Notes: generated from the letters alone by a model not told the origin. DNA of 7,813 nucleotides from an uncultured Planctomycetaceae bacterium (GCA_937967755.1 CALBTA010000005.1:1-7813); one strand, 5' to 3'; shown: positions 1 to 6,530, counted from the stretch's first letter. Numbers and translations are program-made.

Positions 1-159
1 GTGCCAGGGCGACGGGAGTAGTTGCCAGCCATCGGCGGGAAACCAGAAGTCGAAGCGCTTGGCGAACGTTTCTTTCAACGACTCGGCTGCCGCAAAGCAA
101 AGCGTTCCCTGGCATACCGCGGGAAACGCCTGTTCAGAAACTGTGTCGGATTGGGTCAT
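1..159 (-). CDS. Partial unrecognised protein, N-terminal 53 residues, divergent from the pilus operon
   Basis: The - strand is open from an ATG at 159-157 to the window edge, giving 53 codons with no stop, so the gene continues to the left. The product begins MTQSDTVSEQ, continues with CFAAAESLKETFAKRF and then an aromatic-rich stretch, FDFWFPADGW. I see no signal peptide or membrane segment in this part. About two thirds of third codon positions are G or C, as expected for a gene in this genome. There is no clear Shine-Dalgarno sequence before the ATG. I do not recognise the family, and 53 residues are too few to assign a role. It would be transcribed away from the prepilin operon. A + strand reading frame over the same bases (22-213, TTG start) looks less like a gene. 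Confidence 0.5.
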   Translation of the reverse strand, partial: MTQSDTVSEQAFPAVCQGTLCFAAAESLKETFAKRFDFWFPADGWQLLPSPWH

Positions 160-358
160 AAGATTAGGTACACGTCTAGCCGTCGCCTGAAATGCAGGGT
201 TGTAAAAACATAGGTTCCCAATTTGGGGCGTCAATAAATCGTCACGCGCGGGTGCGCGAATGTGCCGGTTGTGACGGCGCGGAATTTTGGCAGTTTCCTG
301 CCGCCATCGGCGGGGTACACGCGACGGCAACCTAGACTTGTGTGAGACGAAGCGCCGG

Positions 359-372
359 CTAAAGGTCTTTAG
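359..372. repeat. Perfect 6-2-6 inverted repeat, candidate operator
   Basis: CTAAAG (359-364), a GT spacer, then CTTTAG (367-372) form a perfect inverted repeat. It lies about 47 bases before the likely prepilin start codon. Its size and position would suit a dimeric DNA-binding regulator near the operon promoter, but no regulator is known and a single copy can arise by chance. Confidence 0.35.
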
Positions 373-408
373 TCAGCACATTGACACGCGAATCCGGGTC
401 GAAAACTC

Positions 409-414
409 AGAGGA
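409..414 (+). promoter_or_regulatory. Ribosome binding site that decides the prepilin start
   Basis: AGAGGA at 409-414 is a good Shine-Dalgarno match. In-frame ATG codons follow at 417, 420 and 426, with spacings of 2, 5 and 11 bases. The spacing of 5 favours the ATG at 420. A longer reading from a TTG at 381 would run through this site and give an unusually long prepilin leader, so it was not used. Confidence 0.6.
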
Positions 415-419
415 CAATG

Positions 420-851
420 ATGAAGATGCAGAAACAAAACGGTTTCACACTGGTTGAGTTGGTCGTGGTAATCATGATCCTGGGCATTCTGGCTGCCGTC
501 GCGGCACCGAAGCTGCTCAACACGTCCGGAAACGCGACCGACAACGGCTTGAAGCAAACGCTGGCGATTACCCGCGACGCGATCGAACTTTACGCAGCCG
601 ACAACGCCGGTGCTTTGCCGCCTTGCACGGGGACGGGTGCCGATTTCCGCACCGCGATTGCCCCTTACATTCGCGGCACATTTCCCGTTTCGCCCGTTGG
701 TTCGCAAGATTCCGACATCACGCCCGTCACCGGCGTGGGTGCGACGGCGGATGACTCGACCGGCTGGATGTACAACACGCAAGACGGCACGTTCATCTGC
801 AACTCGACCGCCACGTCGAACGATGGGTCGACGACTTACGATCAGTTCTAA
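420..851 (+). CDS. Type IV prepilin / type II secretion pseudopilin (GspG-like)
   Basis: This encodes a filament subunit of a type IV pilus or type II secretion pseudopilus, 143 residues as a precursor. It has the class III leader: a short basic leader MKMQKQNG, then FTLVEL, with cleavage expected between Gly8 and Phe9 and Glu at mature position 5. Residues 11-29 are a hydrophobic helix ([19 protein letters not shown]) that anchors the subunit and later forms the filament core, with Pro30 after it. The rest is a small globular head with a GspG-like end, [12 protein letters not shown] (115-126), and a Ser/Thr/Asn-rich tail. Only two cysteines are present, C69 and C127, which could form a disulfide. 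The processing peptidase is not in the window. The gene is first in the cluster and is followed by a short stem-loop, which suits a subunit made in larger amounts than the machinery. Whether it is the major or a minor subunit cannot be told. Confidence 0.9.
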   Translation: MKMQKQNGFTLVELVVVIMILGILAAVAAPKLLNTSGNATDNGLKQTLAITRDAIELYAADNAGALPPCTGTGADFRTAIAPYIRGTFPVSPVGSQDSDITPVTGVGATADDSTGWMYNTQDGTFICNSTATSNDGSTTYDQF

Positions 852-855
852 GAAT

Positions 856-874
856 CCCAGTTCCAATCGCTGGG
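856..874 (+). other. Short stem-loop just after the prepilin stop codon
   Basis: CCCAG (856-860) and CTGGG (870-874) can pair around a 9-base loop, starting four bases after the TAA. No T-run follows; instead there is a G-rich stretch leading into the next ribosome binding site. It is therefore not a standard terminator. It could protect the 3' end of a prepilin transcript or weaken readthrough. The stem is only five pairs, so chance is possible. Confidence 0.3.
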
Positions 875-896
875 CCGGGGGGAGAGCGAGGCGGCT

Positions 897-1274
897 ATGG
901 CTGGCATGAAACGCGTTCTGGTTGCCGAAGACAACGCAGCGTTGGCGCGCGTTGTGCAGTTCAACCTGAAGAAACACGGGTACGACGCCACGGTTGCCGA
1001 GAACGGGCTGATTGCCTGGCAGATCGCAACCAGCGAGCAGTTCGATGCGATCATCACCGATCAGCAAATGCCGGAAATGACCGGCGTTGAGCTGTGCCGC
1101 AAGTTGCGCGAAATGCCGAACTACGCCACCATCCCGGTGATGATGCTTACCGCCAAGGGTTTGGAACTGGAACTGCCGCAGTTACGTGAAGAGTTGAATA
1201 TCTCGGCCACGTTCTCCAAACCGTTCAGCCCGACCGCCGTTGTCCAAACACTGGAGCAACTGCTGGCGGTTTAG
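897..1274 (+). CDS. Single-domain (CheY-like) response regulator
   Basis: The 125-residue product is one receiver domain and nothing else. The active-site residues are all present: acidic pair E11-D12, phosphoacceptor D55 in TDQQMP, T85 in MLTAKG, and K108 in the SKPF motif. With no DNA-binding or enzymatic output domain, it should signal by binding another protein once phosphorylated, or pass phosphate on. The histidine kinase gene 49 bases downstream is the obvious phosphodonor. The start at 897 is supported by GAGG at 888-891 with a 5-base spacing; an ATG at 906 would also keep the whole domain. Its place between the prepilin and motor genes suggests that it acts on pilus or secretion assembly, as CheY-like proteins do in twitching systems, but the target is not shown by the sequence. 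Confidence 0.92.
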   Translation: MAGMKRVLVAEDNAALARVVQFNLKKHGYDATVAENGLIAWQIATSEQFDAIITDQQMPEMTGVELCRKLREMPNYATIPVMMLTAKGLELELPQLREELNISATFSKPFSPTAVVQTLEQLLAV

Positions 1275-1323
1275 TTCCGCCCGATGCCGATGATGCGAAC
1301 CGACGTTTTCCGAATGGCCCGAT

Positions 1324-3165
1324 ATGATTCTCCGCAACCACTTGCAACTTGGCCTGCCGCGCCGGGTAGTCGTGTACTACCTGTTCTTCTGCCTGGCAGC
1401 GCTCTGTTGGCTGGCGGTGGGGGTCGTGCGTGTTACGCAGTCGGTGATCAGTTCGCGCGGTGAGAACGCAGTTCTCTCTCGAATCGGACAAGCAGCGGCA
1501 GCGAGTGAAGTCGACTACGTGCGCCACTGTGCGGAGAACTTCGGCGACCATATCAGCCGTCTGACCGCCGATGGGCGTTTGGCCTACTGTGCGATCGTCA
1601 GCGAGGAGGGCCAATTCCTCGCCCACACATCGGAAGATCTCGTCGGAAAGGGAGCAGTCCCACAGCGGGGAACGCCGATGCGGTGGGGCAACGTGGAAGG
1701 GGTTGGGTTCACCGACAAGCGCGGCCGGCCGATGCGGGAGTACCGCGTTGCGCTGAAAGCCAAGGGCCAACCGATCGGAACTTTGCACGCCGGCGCGCTC
1801 GAGCCAGGAATGTGGGGAACGGTCCGCCAAAGTGCAAACCTTGCCCCGTTGGCGATTTTGGCCCCGCTGATCTTGATCGGTACCGGAGCTGTTGTGCTTT
1901 CGCGACAGGCCCGCCCCTTGGCGCTGTTGGAAGCTGAGCTACGGCGGGTGTCCCAACTACCTATCGATAAACCGACTGACCCGAATCCGCAAAAAACGCA
2001 CACGGCCGCGGCCCTGGGCTGGAACCGCGTCGTTGAAGATTTGCAGCGGGCGCGCAGCACGTCCGGCAGCGAAGATGCCGGGGCGAAGCTGGCAAGCCTG
2101 TCACAATCCAACCAGAGCTCGGCCGACAACATCATTTGGCAGCAATTGCCCGATGGAATCGCCACCGCCGACCCGTCGGGAAAAATTATCCGTGCCAACT
2201 GCGCTATGGCCGCGCTGCTGGGATCGGGCGGTGATGCCGCTTCGCTAGAAGATGCAAACATATTGCATAGCCTGCCGGTCCACGATGCCCAAACCGATCA
2301 GAGTGGACTGGAATCCCTGAGTGACCCGGCCCATCTCCAGCGCCCGGTTGTCTGCGAATTATCCGTTGGCGCGGCGCAAACCCTGCGTGTTGCCCGCCAA
2401 CCGCTCAGGCAACAAGGCGGCGAATTGCAGGGCCACCTGTGGACCGTACGCGACGTGACGCAACAAAAACTCGCGGAGCAAATGCGCGACCAATTCATCG
2501 ATGCAGCAACGCACGAACTAAGAACGCCGCTGGCCAACATCAAGGCGTACGCGGAAACTCTCGCTTCGATGGACGAACCAGACCTGGAAAGTCAAAAGGA
2601 ATTCTGTAACACGATTAATTCGGAAGCGACGCGACTGGCGAGGTTCGTTGACGACTTACTGAGCATCAGCAGCATGGAAGCCGGTTCGCTATCCCTCGAC
2701 CGGCAGAACGTCGATACGAAGCGCCTATTGGACGAGGTGGTCGAGAAAGTCCGCCCGCTGACCCGTTCTAAATCGCTGGAATTCGATGTCCAACTTCCAG
2801 CAAAAATGCCTGAACTGAATTTGGACAAAGACAAAATCATCGCCATGCTGGTGAATCTGCTGGGTAACGCGGTGAAATACACGCCATCGGGCGGCCGCGT
2901 GGGCCTGAAGGTCAAAGTGGCTGACAAACTGTTGCAGATCGACGTTGACGACACCGGCGTGGGCATTCCTGCTGATGATGTCGCCAAGGTGTTCGACAAA
3001 TTCTTCCGTGGCAACGACCCACGCGTGCTGGAAGAAACCGGCACGGGGCTGGGACTGTCATTGGCCCGCGAGGTCGTCCGGCTGCACGGCGGCGATATTC
3101 ATGTTACCAGCGAGATCGACAAAGGCAGTACCTTCTCAGTCATGCTTCCAATTCGAGAAGGGTAG
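1324..3165 (+). CDS. Membrane sensor histidine kinase with cache-like sensor, HAMP-like linker and PAS domain
   Basis: The product has 613 residues. A transmembrane helix (about 15-35) is followed by an external region (about 37-171) that looks like a single cache domain, with AIVSEEGQFLAHTSEDLVGK and, near its end, GQPIGTLHAG. A second transmembrane helix spans about 172-193. Residues 194-243 resemble a degenerate HAMP linker and 268-378 a PAS domain (LPDGIATADPSGKIIRAN). The kinase core follows: H-box HELRTP with phosphorylated His397, N-box NLLGNAVKY (511-519), G1 box DTGVGI (543-548), F-box around VFDKFF (556-561) and G2 box GTGLGL (573-578). All key residues are present, so it should be active. 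The signal it senses is unknown. The start at 1324 is the first in-frame ATG after a stop at 1291-1293; no good ribosome binding site precedes it. Its likely partner is the upstream receiver protein, and the STAS gene begins two bases after its stop. Confidence 0.93.
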   Translation: MILRNHLQLGLPRRVVVYYLFFCLAALCWLAVGVVRVTQSVISSRGENAVLSRIGQAAAASEVDYVRHCAENFGDHISRLTADGRLAYCAIVSEEGQFLAHTSEDLVGKGAVPQRGTPMRWGNVEGVGFTDKRGRPMREYRVALKAKGQPIGTLHAGALEPGMWGTVRQSANLAPLAILAPLILIGTGAVVLSRQARPLALLEAELRRVSQLPIDKPTDPNPQKTHTAAALGWNRVVEDLQRARSTSGSEDAGAKLASLSQSNQSSADNIIWQQLPDGIATADPSGKIIRANCAMAALLGSGGDAASLEDANILHSLPVHDAQTDQSGLESLSDPAHLQRPVVCELSVGAAQTLRVARQPLRQQGGELQGHLWTVRDVTQQKLAEQMRDQFIDAATHELRTPLANIKAYAETLASMDEPDLESQKEFCNTINSEATRLARFVDDLLSISSMEAGSLSLDRQNVDTKRLLDEVVEKVRPLTRSKSLEFDVQLPAKMPELNLDKDKIIAMLVNLLGNAVKYTPSGGRVGLKVKVADKLLQIDVDDTGVGIPADDVAKVFDKFFRGNDPRVLEETGTGLGLSLAREVVRLHGGDIHVTSEIDKGSTFSVMLPIREG

Positions 3166-3167
3166 TC

Positions 3168-3500
3168 ATGTTCCACGTCGAAAAACAAGGTTCCGTGGAC
3201 GTGATCATCTGCGGCGGACCCCTCAACGAAGAGCACATCGAAGACTTCCGCGAGGCGGTCGACCCTTGCTTCGTCGGTCAGCCGAAGATCGTGCTGGACC
3301 TCGGCGACGTGCCAATGGTTGACAGCCGTGGGCTGGAAAGTTTGCTGGATATTCAAGATGAACTCGAATCGCTGGGCGCAGCCGTAAAGCTTGCCGCGAT
3401 GGGGCAAGTCTGCCGCGACACCCTCCGGGCGACCGGCGTCGGGGAACGCTTCGAAACGTTCGAGACGGTTAAGTCAGCCATTGGGAGCTTCTCACGATGA
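3168..3500 (+). CDS. STAS-domain protein, anti-sigma-factor-antagonist type (SpoIIAA/RsbV-like)
   Basis: The 110-residue product is a single STAS domain. The core strand and helix read KIVLDLGDVPMVDSRGLESLL (40-60), with the family DSxGL signature at 52-56; Ser53 is where the phosphorylated serine lies in SpoIIAA-type proteins. Proteins of this kind switch partners: unphosphorylated they bind a kinase or anti-sigma factor, phosphorylated they let go. Here Arg54 replaces the more usual Ser, Thr or Ala. There is no anti-sigma kinase or sigma factor gene in the window. GAAGGG at 3157-3162 gives a good ribosome binding site. The gene starts two bases after the histidine kinase, and its stop overlaps the start of the ATPase gene (ATGA, 3497-3500), so it is probably made together with the motor ATPase. 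A role in controlling assembly rather than transcription is an inference from that position. Confidence 0.87.
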   Translation: MFHVEKQGSVDVIICGGPLNEEHIEDFREAVDPCFVGQPKIVLDLGDVPMVDSRGLESLLDIQDELESLGAAVKLAAMGQVCRDTLRATGVGERFETFETVKSAIGSFSR

Positions 3501-5281
3501 CCGCCGTGCTGGTTGCCGATCGCGAACAGGCGGACATGCTTCCGCTGACCGCGCCGCTGGAAGGCGAGATGTCGTCGCCGCTCGTCGATGCGCCGGCGCG
3601 CCGACTGCTCGGGCAGGAACTGTTGGGCGCGAACCTCGTCGACCCCGAGGAGTTGGAGGAAGCGCTTCAGCAACAGTCGGCCGCCGGGCAGCGTTTGGGT
3701 GAAACGTTACTGGAGATGGGCGTCGTCAATGAAGAGCAGCTTCTGCCCTTTATCGAATCGCACCTTGGGCTCTGCGCGGTTCGCTTGCGTGAGGGGTTGA
3801 TGGACCCTGCGGCCGTGCGGCTGATTCCTCACGCACTAGCTGAGCGCCTAAACGTGCTGGCGTTGTATAACGTTCGCGGCACATTGACCGTGGCGATGGA
3901 AGATCCGCAGAACTTGGAGCACGTCGATCAGATCGAAAGAGCCACAGGACTTGACGTTCGCCCGGTGTTTGCGTTCGGGAAGAGCATTCGGAAAATGCTT
4001 GAACGGGGCTATCAAGACGACTTCGCCGTCGACGCGGTCACCGCGGACCTGAGCGACGGGGCGGTTGAACTTCAAGCGATGGAGTCGGAAGTCGACGTCA
4101 CGTCGGTCGAGCAACTGGTCGAGGGCAGCCCCGTAATCAACCTGGTGAACTACTTGATCTTGCAGGCGATTCGCCGAGGTGCAAGCGACATCCACGTCGA
4201 GCCAGGGCGAAAGTTCAGCGTCGTCCGTTTCCGCATCGATGGCCAACTTGTCGAGATGCTGCGACCACGGCGCGACATTTACCCCGCGGTCGTATCGCGC
4301 ATTAAGGTGATGGGCAAGCTCGACATTGCCGAGCAGCGCTCGCCGCAAGACGGCCGCTGCCAGGTGGTCGTCGATAAGAAGGAAGTCGATCTGCGTATCT
4401 CAACTTTGCCCACGGTGTTGGGCGAGAAAGTGGTGATGCGTGTGCTCGACAAGCAGCGGCTAACCTTCAACCTGGGTGAGCTTGGTATCCCCGATGAAAT
4501 GTTGGCCCAAATGAAACGGCTGCTGGCCAAGCCCAACGGACTGCTGCTGGTGACCGGCCCGACGGGCAGCGGAAAGACCACGACGTTGTATTCCGCGCTG
4601 GAATTGATCAAATCGGTCCATCGTAACATCGTCACGGTTGAAGACCCGGTGGAGTACCAGATTGAACTGGTGAACCAGGTTCAAGTTGATTCCGCCAGAA
4701 AGGTCGGTTTCGCCGCGGCGCTGCGTTCGATCTTACGACAAGACCCCGACGTGATCATGGTTGGCGAAATCCGCGATCCCGAGACCGCGCAGGTCGCCGT
4801 TCAAGCTGCTCTGACGGGGCACCTGGTGCTGAGTACGCTTCACACCAACGATGCCGCCGGTGCGATTACCCGGATGACCGACATGGGTGTGGAACCGTAC
4901 AAATTGGCAGCGGCACTCGCCGGCGTAGTTGCCCAACGGTTGGTGCGAACGATTTGCCCCAAATGCCGCACTTCACACTTTCCGAGCAGCGAATACTTGC
5001 ACGCCCTGCACTACCGCGGAGACACCCGCCGTAGCTTCGCCAAAGGGGAAGGCTGCCGCGACTGCTTCGATACCGGGTTCCAAGGCCGCAACGGCATCTA
5101 CGAAGTGCTGCCCAGCGAGTTGCCGCTACGCCAGCTAATCTCCGAAAAGGCGCACCTCGAAGAAATCCGGCAATGGTCACGTGACCAAGGTTTCCGCAGT
5201 CTATTGCAGTGCGGATTGGAGCTTGCCGAACAGGAAGTCACAAGTCTGGAAGAGGTCGCCCGCGTGGCGCTGTTCGACTAG
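3497..5281 (+). CDS. gspE: GspE/PilB-family assembly ATPase with MshEN-like N-terminal domain
   Basis: This is the cytoplasmic hexameric motor ATPase that powers subunit assembly in type II secretion and type IV pili; at 594 residues it has normal length. The nucleotide-binding core is complete: Walker A GPTGSGKT (354-361), Asp box TVEDPVEY (380-387), Walker B IMVGEIRD (420-427) with catalytic Glu424, and His box STLHTND (446-452) with His449. A tetracysteine zinc-binding site is formed by C487, C490, C520 and C523, typical of GspE and PilB but not of PilT. The N2-type domain lies around 203-320. The N-terminal region (about 36-165) is a GspE-N/MshEN fold with two 24-residue motifs at 37-60 and 66-89. 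The first 35 residues look unstructured. The start overlaps the STAS stop by four bases, with GGGAG at 3483-3487 upstream, which suggests translational coupling. I cannot separate a secretion (GspE) from a pilus (PilB) name; the PilM gene nearby leans towards a pilus-like system. Confidence 0.95.
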   Translation: MTAVLVADREQADMLPLTAPLEGEMSSPLVDAPARRLLGQELLGANLVDPEELEEALQQQSAAGQRLGETLLEMGVVNEEQLLPFIESHLGLCAVRLREGLMDPAAVRLIPHALAERLNVLALYNVRGTLTVAMEDPQNLEHVDQIERATGLDVRPVFAFGKSIRKMLERGYQDDFAVDAVTADLSDGAVELQAMESEVDVTSVEQLVEGSPVINLVNYLILQAIRRGASDIHVEPGRKFSVVRFRIDGQLVEMLRPRRDIYPAVVSRIKVMGKLDIAEQRSPQDGRCQVVVDKKEVDLRISTLPTVLGEKVVMRVLDKQRLTFNLGELGIPDEMLAQMKRLLAKPNGLLLVTGPTGSGKTTTLYSALELIKSVHRNIVTVEDPVEYQIELVNQVQVDSARKVGFAAALRSILRQDPDVIMVGEIRDPETAQVAVQAALTGHLVLSTLHTNDAAGAITRMTDMGVEPYKLAAALAGVVAQRLVRTICPKCRTSHFPSSEYLHALHYRGDTRRSFAKGEGCRDCFDTGFQGRNGIYEVLPSELPLRQLISEKAHLEEIRQWSRDQGFRSLLQCGLELAEQEVTSLEEVARVALFD

Positions 5282-5301
5282 ACGCAAGAACGTAGAAAAC
5301 C

Positions 5302-6465
5302 ATGAACGCATTCGCCTCAGACAATTCGATGAACGCGGCCGCCGCCGATTGGGCCAGCGCATCTTCAACCGTTCGGGGTGGGGTGGAAGTAGCGGAGCCC
5401 ACCTCCGGCGCTGCCTCGGCCCGGACGAAAATCAACCAAAGCGAACTGGCAGACATGACCGCCCAACTGGCGATTATGACCCGCAGCGGCGTGGACGTCA
5501 CCACGGCGCTTAAATCGCTTTCGCGACAATGCCGGCGGCCGGCGATGGCACAGGTAATCGACGAAGTCCACGAGGCGGTCGTCGGTGGCGCGACATTTTC
5601 GCAAGCGCTGCAACAGTTCAAAAGTGCGTTTGGCCCAACTTACGTGGCCACCGTCGCTGCAGGCGAAGCATCTGGGCAGATGTCGCATGTACTCGGGCAG
5701 CTTGCCCAGTTGCAACGGGCGGAATTGCGAATGGCCCGTACTGTCAAGTCCCTGCTGGCCTACCCGGTCTTGTTAGCTGGCGTTTCGTCGCTAGTTATCA
5801 TTGCCCTGATACTGTTCGTCCTTCCACAATTCGCAAACATTTTCGAGCAGTACGATACCCCGCTCCCTTTCCTCACGCAAATCTTGATTACCTTCGCTGA
5901 AGAACTTCGCACCCGTTGGTGGCTGTACATACCACTATGCGTATCGGCGCTCGTTGGGTTGGGGGCAATGCGCTTTAGTGCAGGCGGCCGGCGGCTGTGG
6001 GACTACGGAGTCATTCATAGCTGGGTCATTCGCGACGTGAGCCGCACGCTGCTGGTCGGGCGGGCTTGCCGGTTGCTGGGTCTGATGATCGAAAGCGGTG
6101 TGCCGTTGGTCGAAAGCTTGAAGTTGGCCCGCCAGGCGATTCGCAATTCGCTTTACCAAGAACTTTTCGATCACCTACAAGACGAAATCACCAACGGTCG
6201 ACCCATGGCGGAAGCGCTCGCCAGCAGCGACGTCGTTCCGCCCGCGGCCAGCGAAATGATTGCCACGGCCGAGCGATCGGGAAATTTGGGCGAAGTAACG
6301 CGACTGGTGGGCGAGCATTTTGAAGAGGAAGGGGAAGCCAAACTCCGGCAAGCCGTCGCCGTACTCGAACCGGTTATTACGGTTGGGATGGGTCTAATCG
6401 TCGCGGTTGTTGTGCTGGCGGTCATGCTGCCGATGTTCGATCTAGCGACGTTTGCGCAGCACTAA
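5302..6465 (+). CDS. gspF: GspF/PilC-family inner-membrane platform protein
   Basis: This polytopic inner-membrane protein couples the ATPase to filament growth. Its 387 residues are close to the family norm of about 400. Two T2SSF repeats are visible. The first (about 50-174) contains LADMTAQLAIMTRSGV and GEASGQM (121-127); the second (about 252-374) contains RLLGLMIESGVPLVESLKLA and the matching AERSGNL (323-329). Three hydrophobic segments fit the usual topology: about 156-176, 209-225 and 355-377. The first 45 residues are low in hydrophobics and rich in Ala and Ser; they resemble no domain I know. The gene begins 20 bases after the ATPase stop with no clear ribosome binding site; an in-frame ATG at 5329 is an alternative start that would remove only disordered sequence. 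Name could equally be pilC. Confidence 0.94.
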   Translation: MNAFASDNSMNAAAADWASASSTVRGGVEVAEPTSGAASARTKINQSELADMTAQLAIMTRSGVDVTTALKSLSRQCRRPAMAQVIDEVHEAVVGGATFSQALQQFKSAFGPTYVATVAAGEASGQMSHVLGQLAQLQRAELRMARTVKSLLAYPVLLAGVSSLVIIALILFVLPQFANIFEQYDTPLPFLTQILITFAEELRTRWWLYIPLCVSALVGLGAMRFSAGGRRLWDYGVIHSWVIRDVSRTLLVGRACRLLGLMIESGVPLVESLKLARQAIRNSLYQELFDHLQDEITNGRPMAEALASSDVVPPAASEMIATAERSGNLGEVTRLVGEHFEEEGEAKLRQAVAVLEPVITVGMGLIVAVVVLAVMLPMFDLATFAQH

Positions 6466-6530
6466 AAGTTGGGACGGTCCGTAAATCCGTCGACCCATCA
6501 GCACACCAACACGCAACCACAGACCCAATC

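Larger units (their letters stand above)
160..419. promoter_or_regulatory. Divergent intergenic region with several short inverted repeats
   Basis: These 260 bases lie between the leftward partial gene and the rightward prepilin gene, so promoters for both probably sit here. I found no credible protein-coding frame. Visible structure: an 11-base palindrome at 217-227, a GC-rich stem-loop at 245-258, two overlapping stem-loops at 289-302 and 301-313, and a 6-2-6 inverted repeat at 359-372. No -35/-10 pair with good matches and normal spacing was found. A near sigma-54 pattern at 288-302 has GG and GC one base too close together. The call as a control region rests on position and these repeats, not on a recognised promoter. 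Confidence 0.5.

Noticed and set aside
22..213. + strand frame of 63 codons from a TTG
   Set aside because: Basic, low-information product, no ribosome binding site, and it overlaps the better-supported leftward partial gene.
288..302. Sigma-54-like TGGCA...TGCC pattern
   Set aside because: The GG and GC elements are separated by 9 bases instead of 10, and the pattern is better explained as a small stem-loop.
338..365. Possible TTGTGT / TAAAGG promoter pair with a 16-base spacer
   Set aside because: Each hexamer matches the consensus at only three of six positions.
381..386. TTGACA, a perfect -35 box
   Set aside because: No -10-like hexamer lies 16-18 bases downstream, and transcription would then begin at about the start codon.
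381..419. Longer prepilin start at the TTG at 381
   Set aside because: It would add 13 residues to the leader and run through the AGAGGA ribosome binding site; the ATG at 420 gives a normal eight-residue leader.
369..1067. Long - strand reading frame of 232 codons opposite the prepilin and response regulator
   Set aside because: It is antisense to two genes with clear family motifs, has no recognisable domain and low-complexity Arg-rich content; long antisense frames are common in GC-rich DNA.
1225..2261. Two overlapping - strand frames of about 200 and 225 codons opposite the histidine kinase
   Set aside because: They are shadows of the kinase frame, overlap each other, and show no domain or ribosome binding site.
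6473..6491. GACGG/CCGTC stem-loop after gspF as a terminator
   Set aside because: Five-pair stem with a 9-base loop and no T-run; the downstream genes belong to the same system, so termination here is unlikely.
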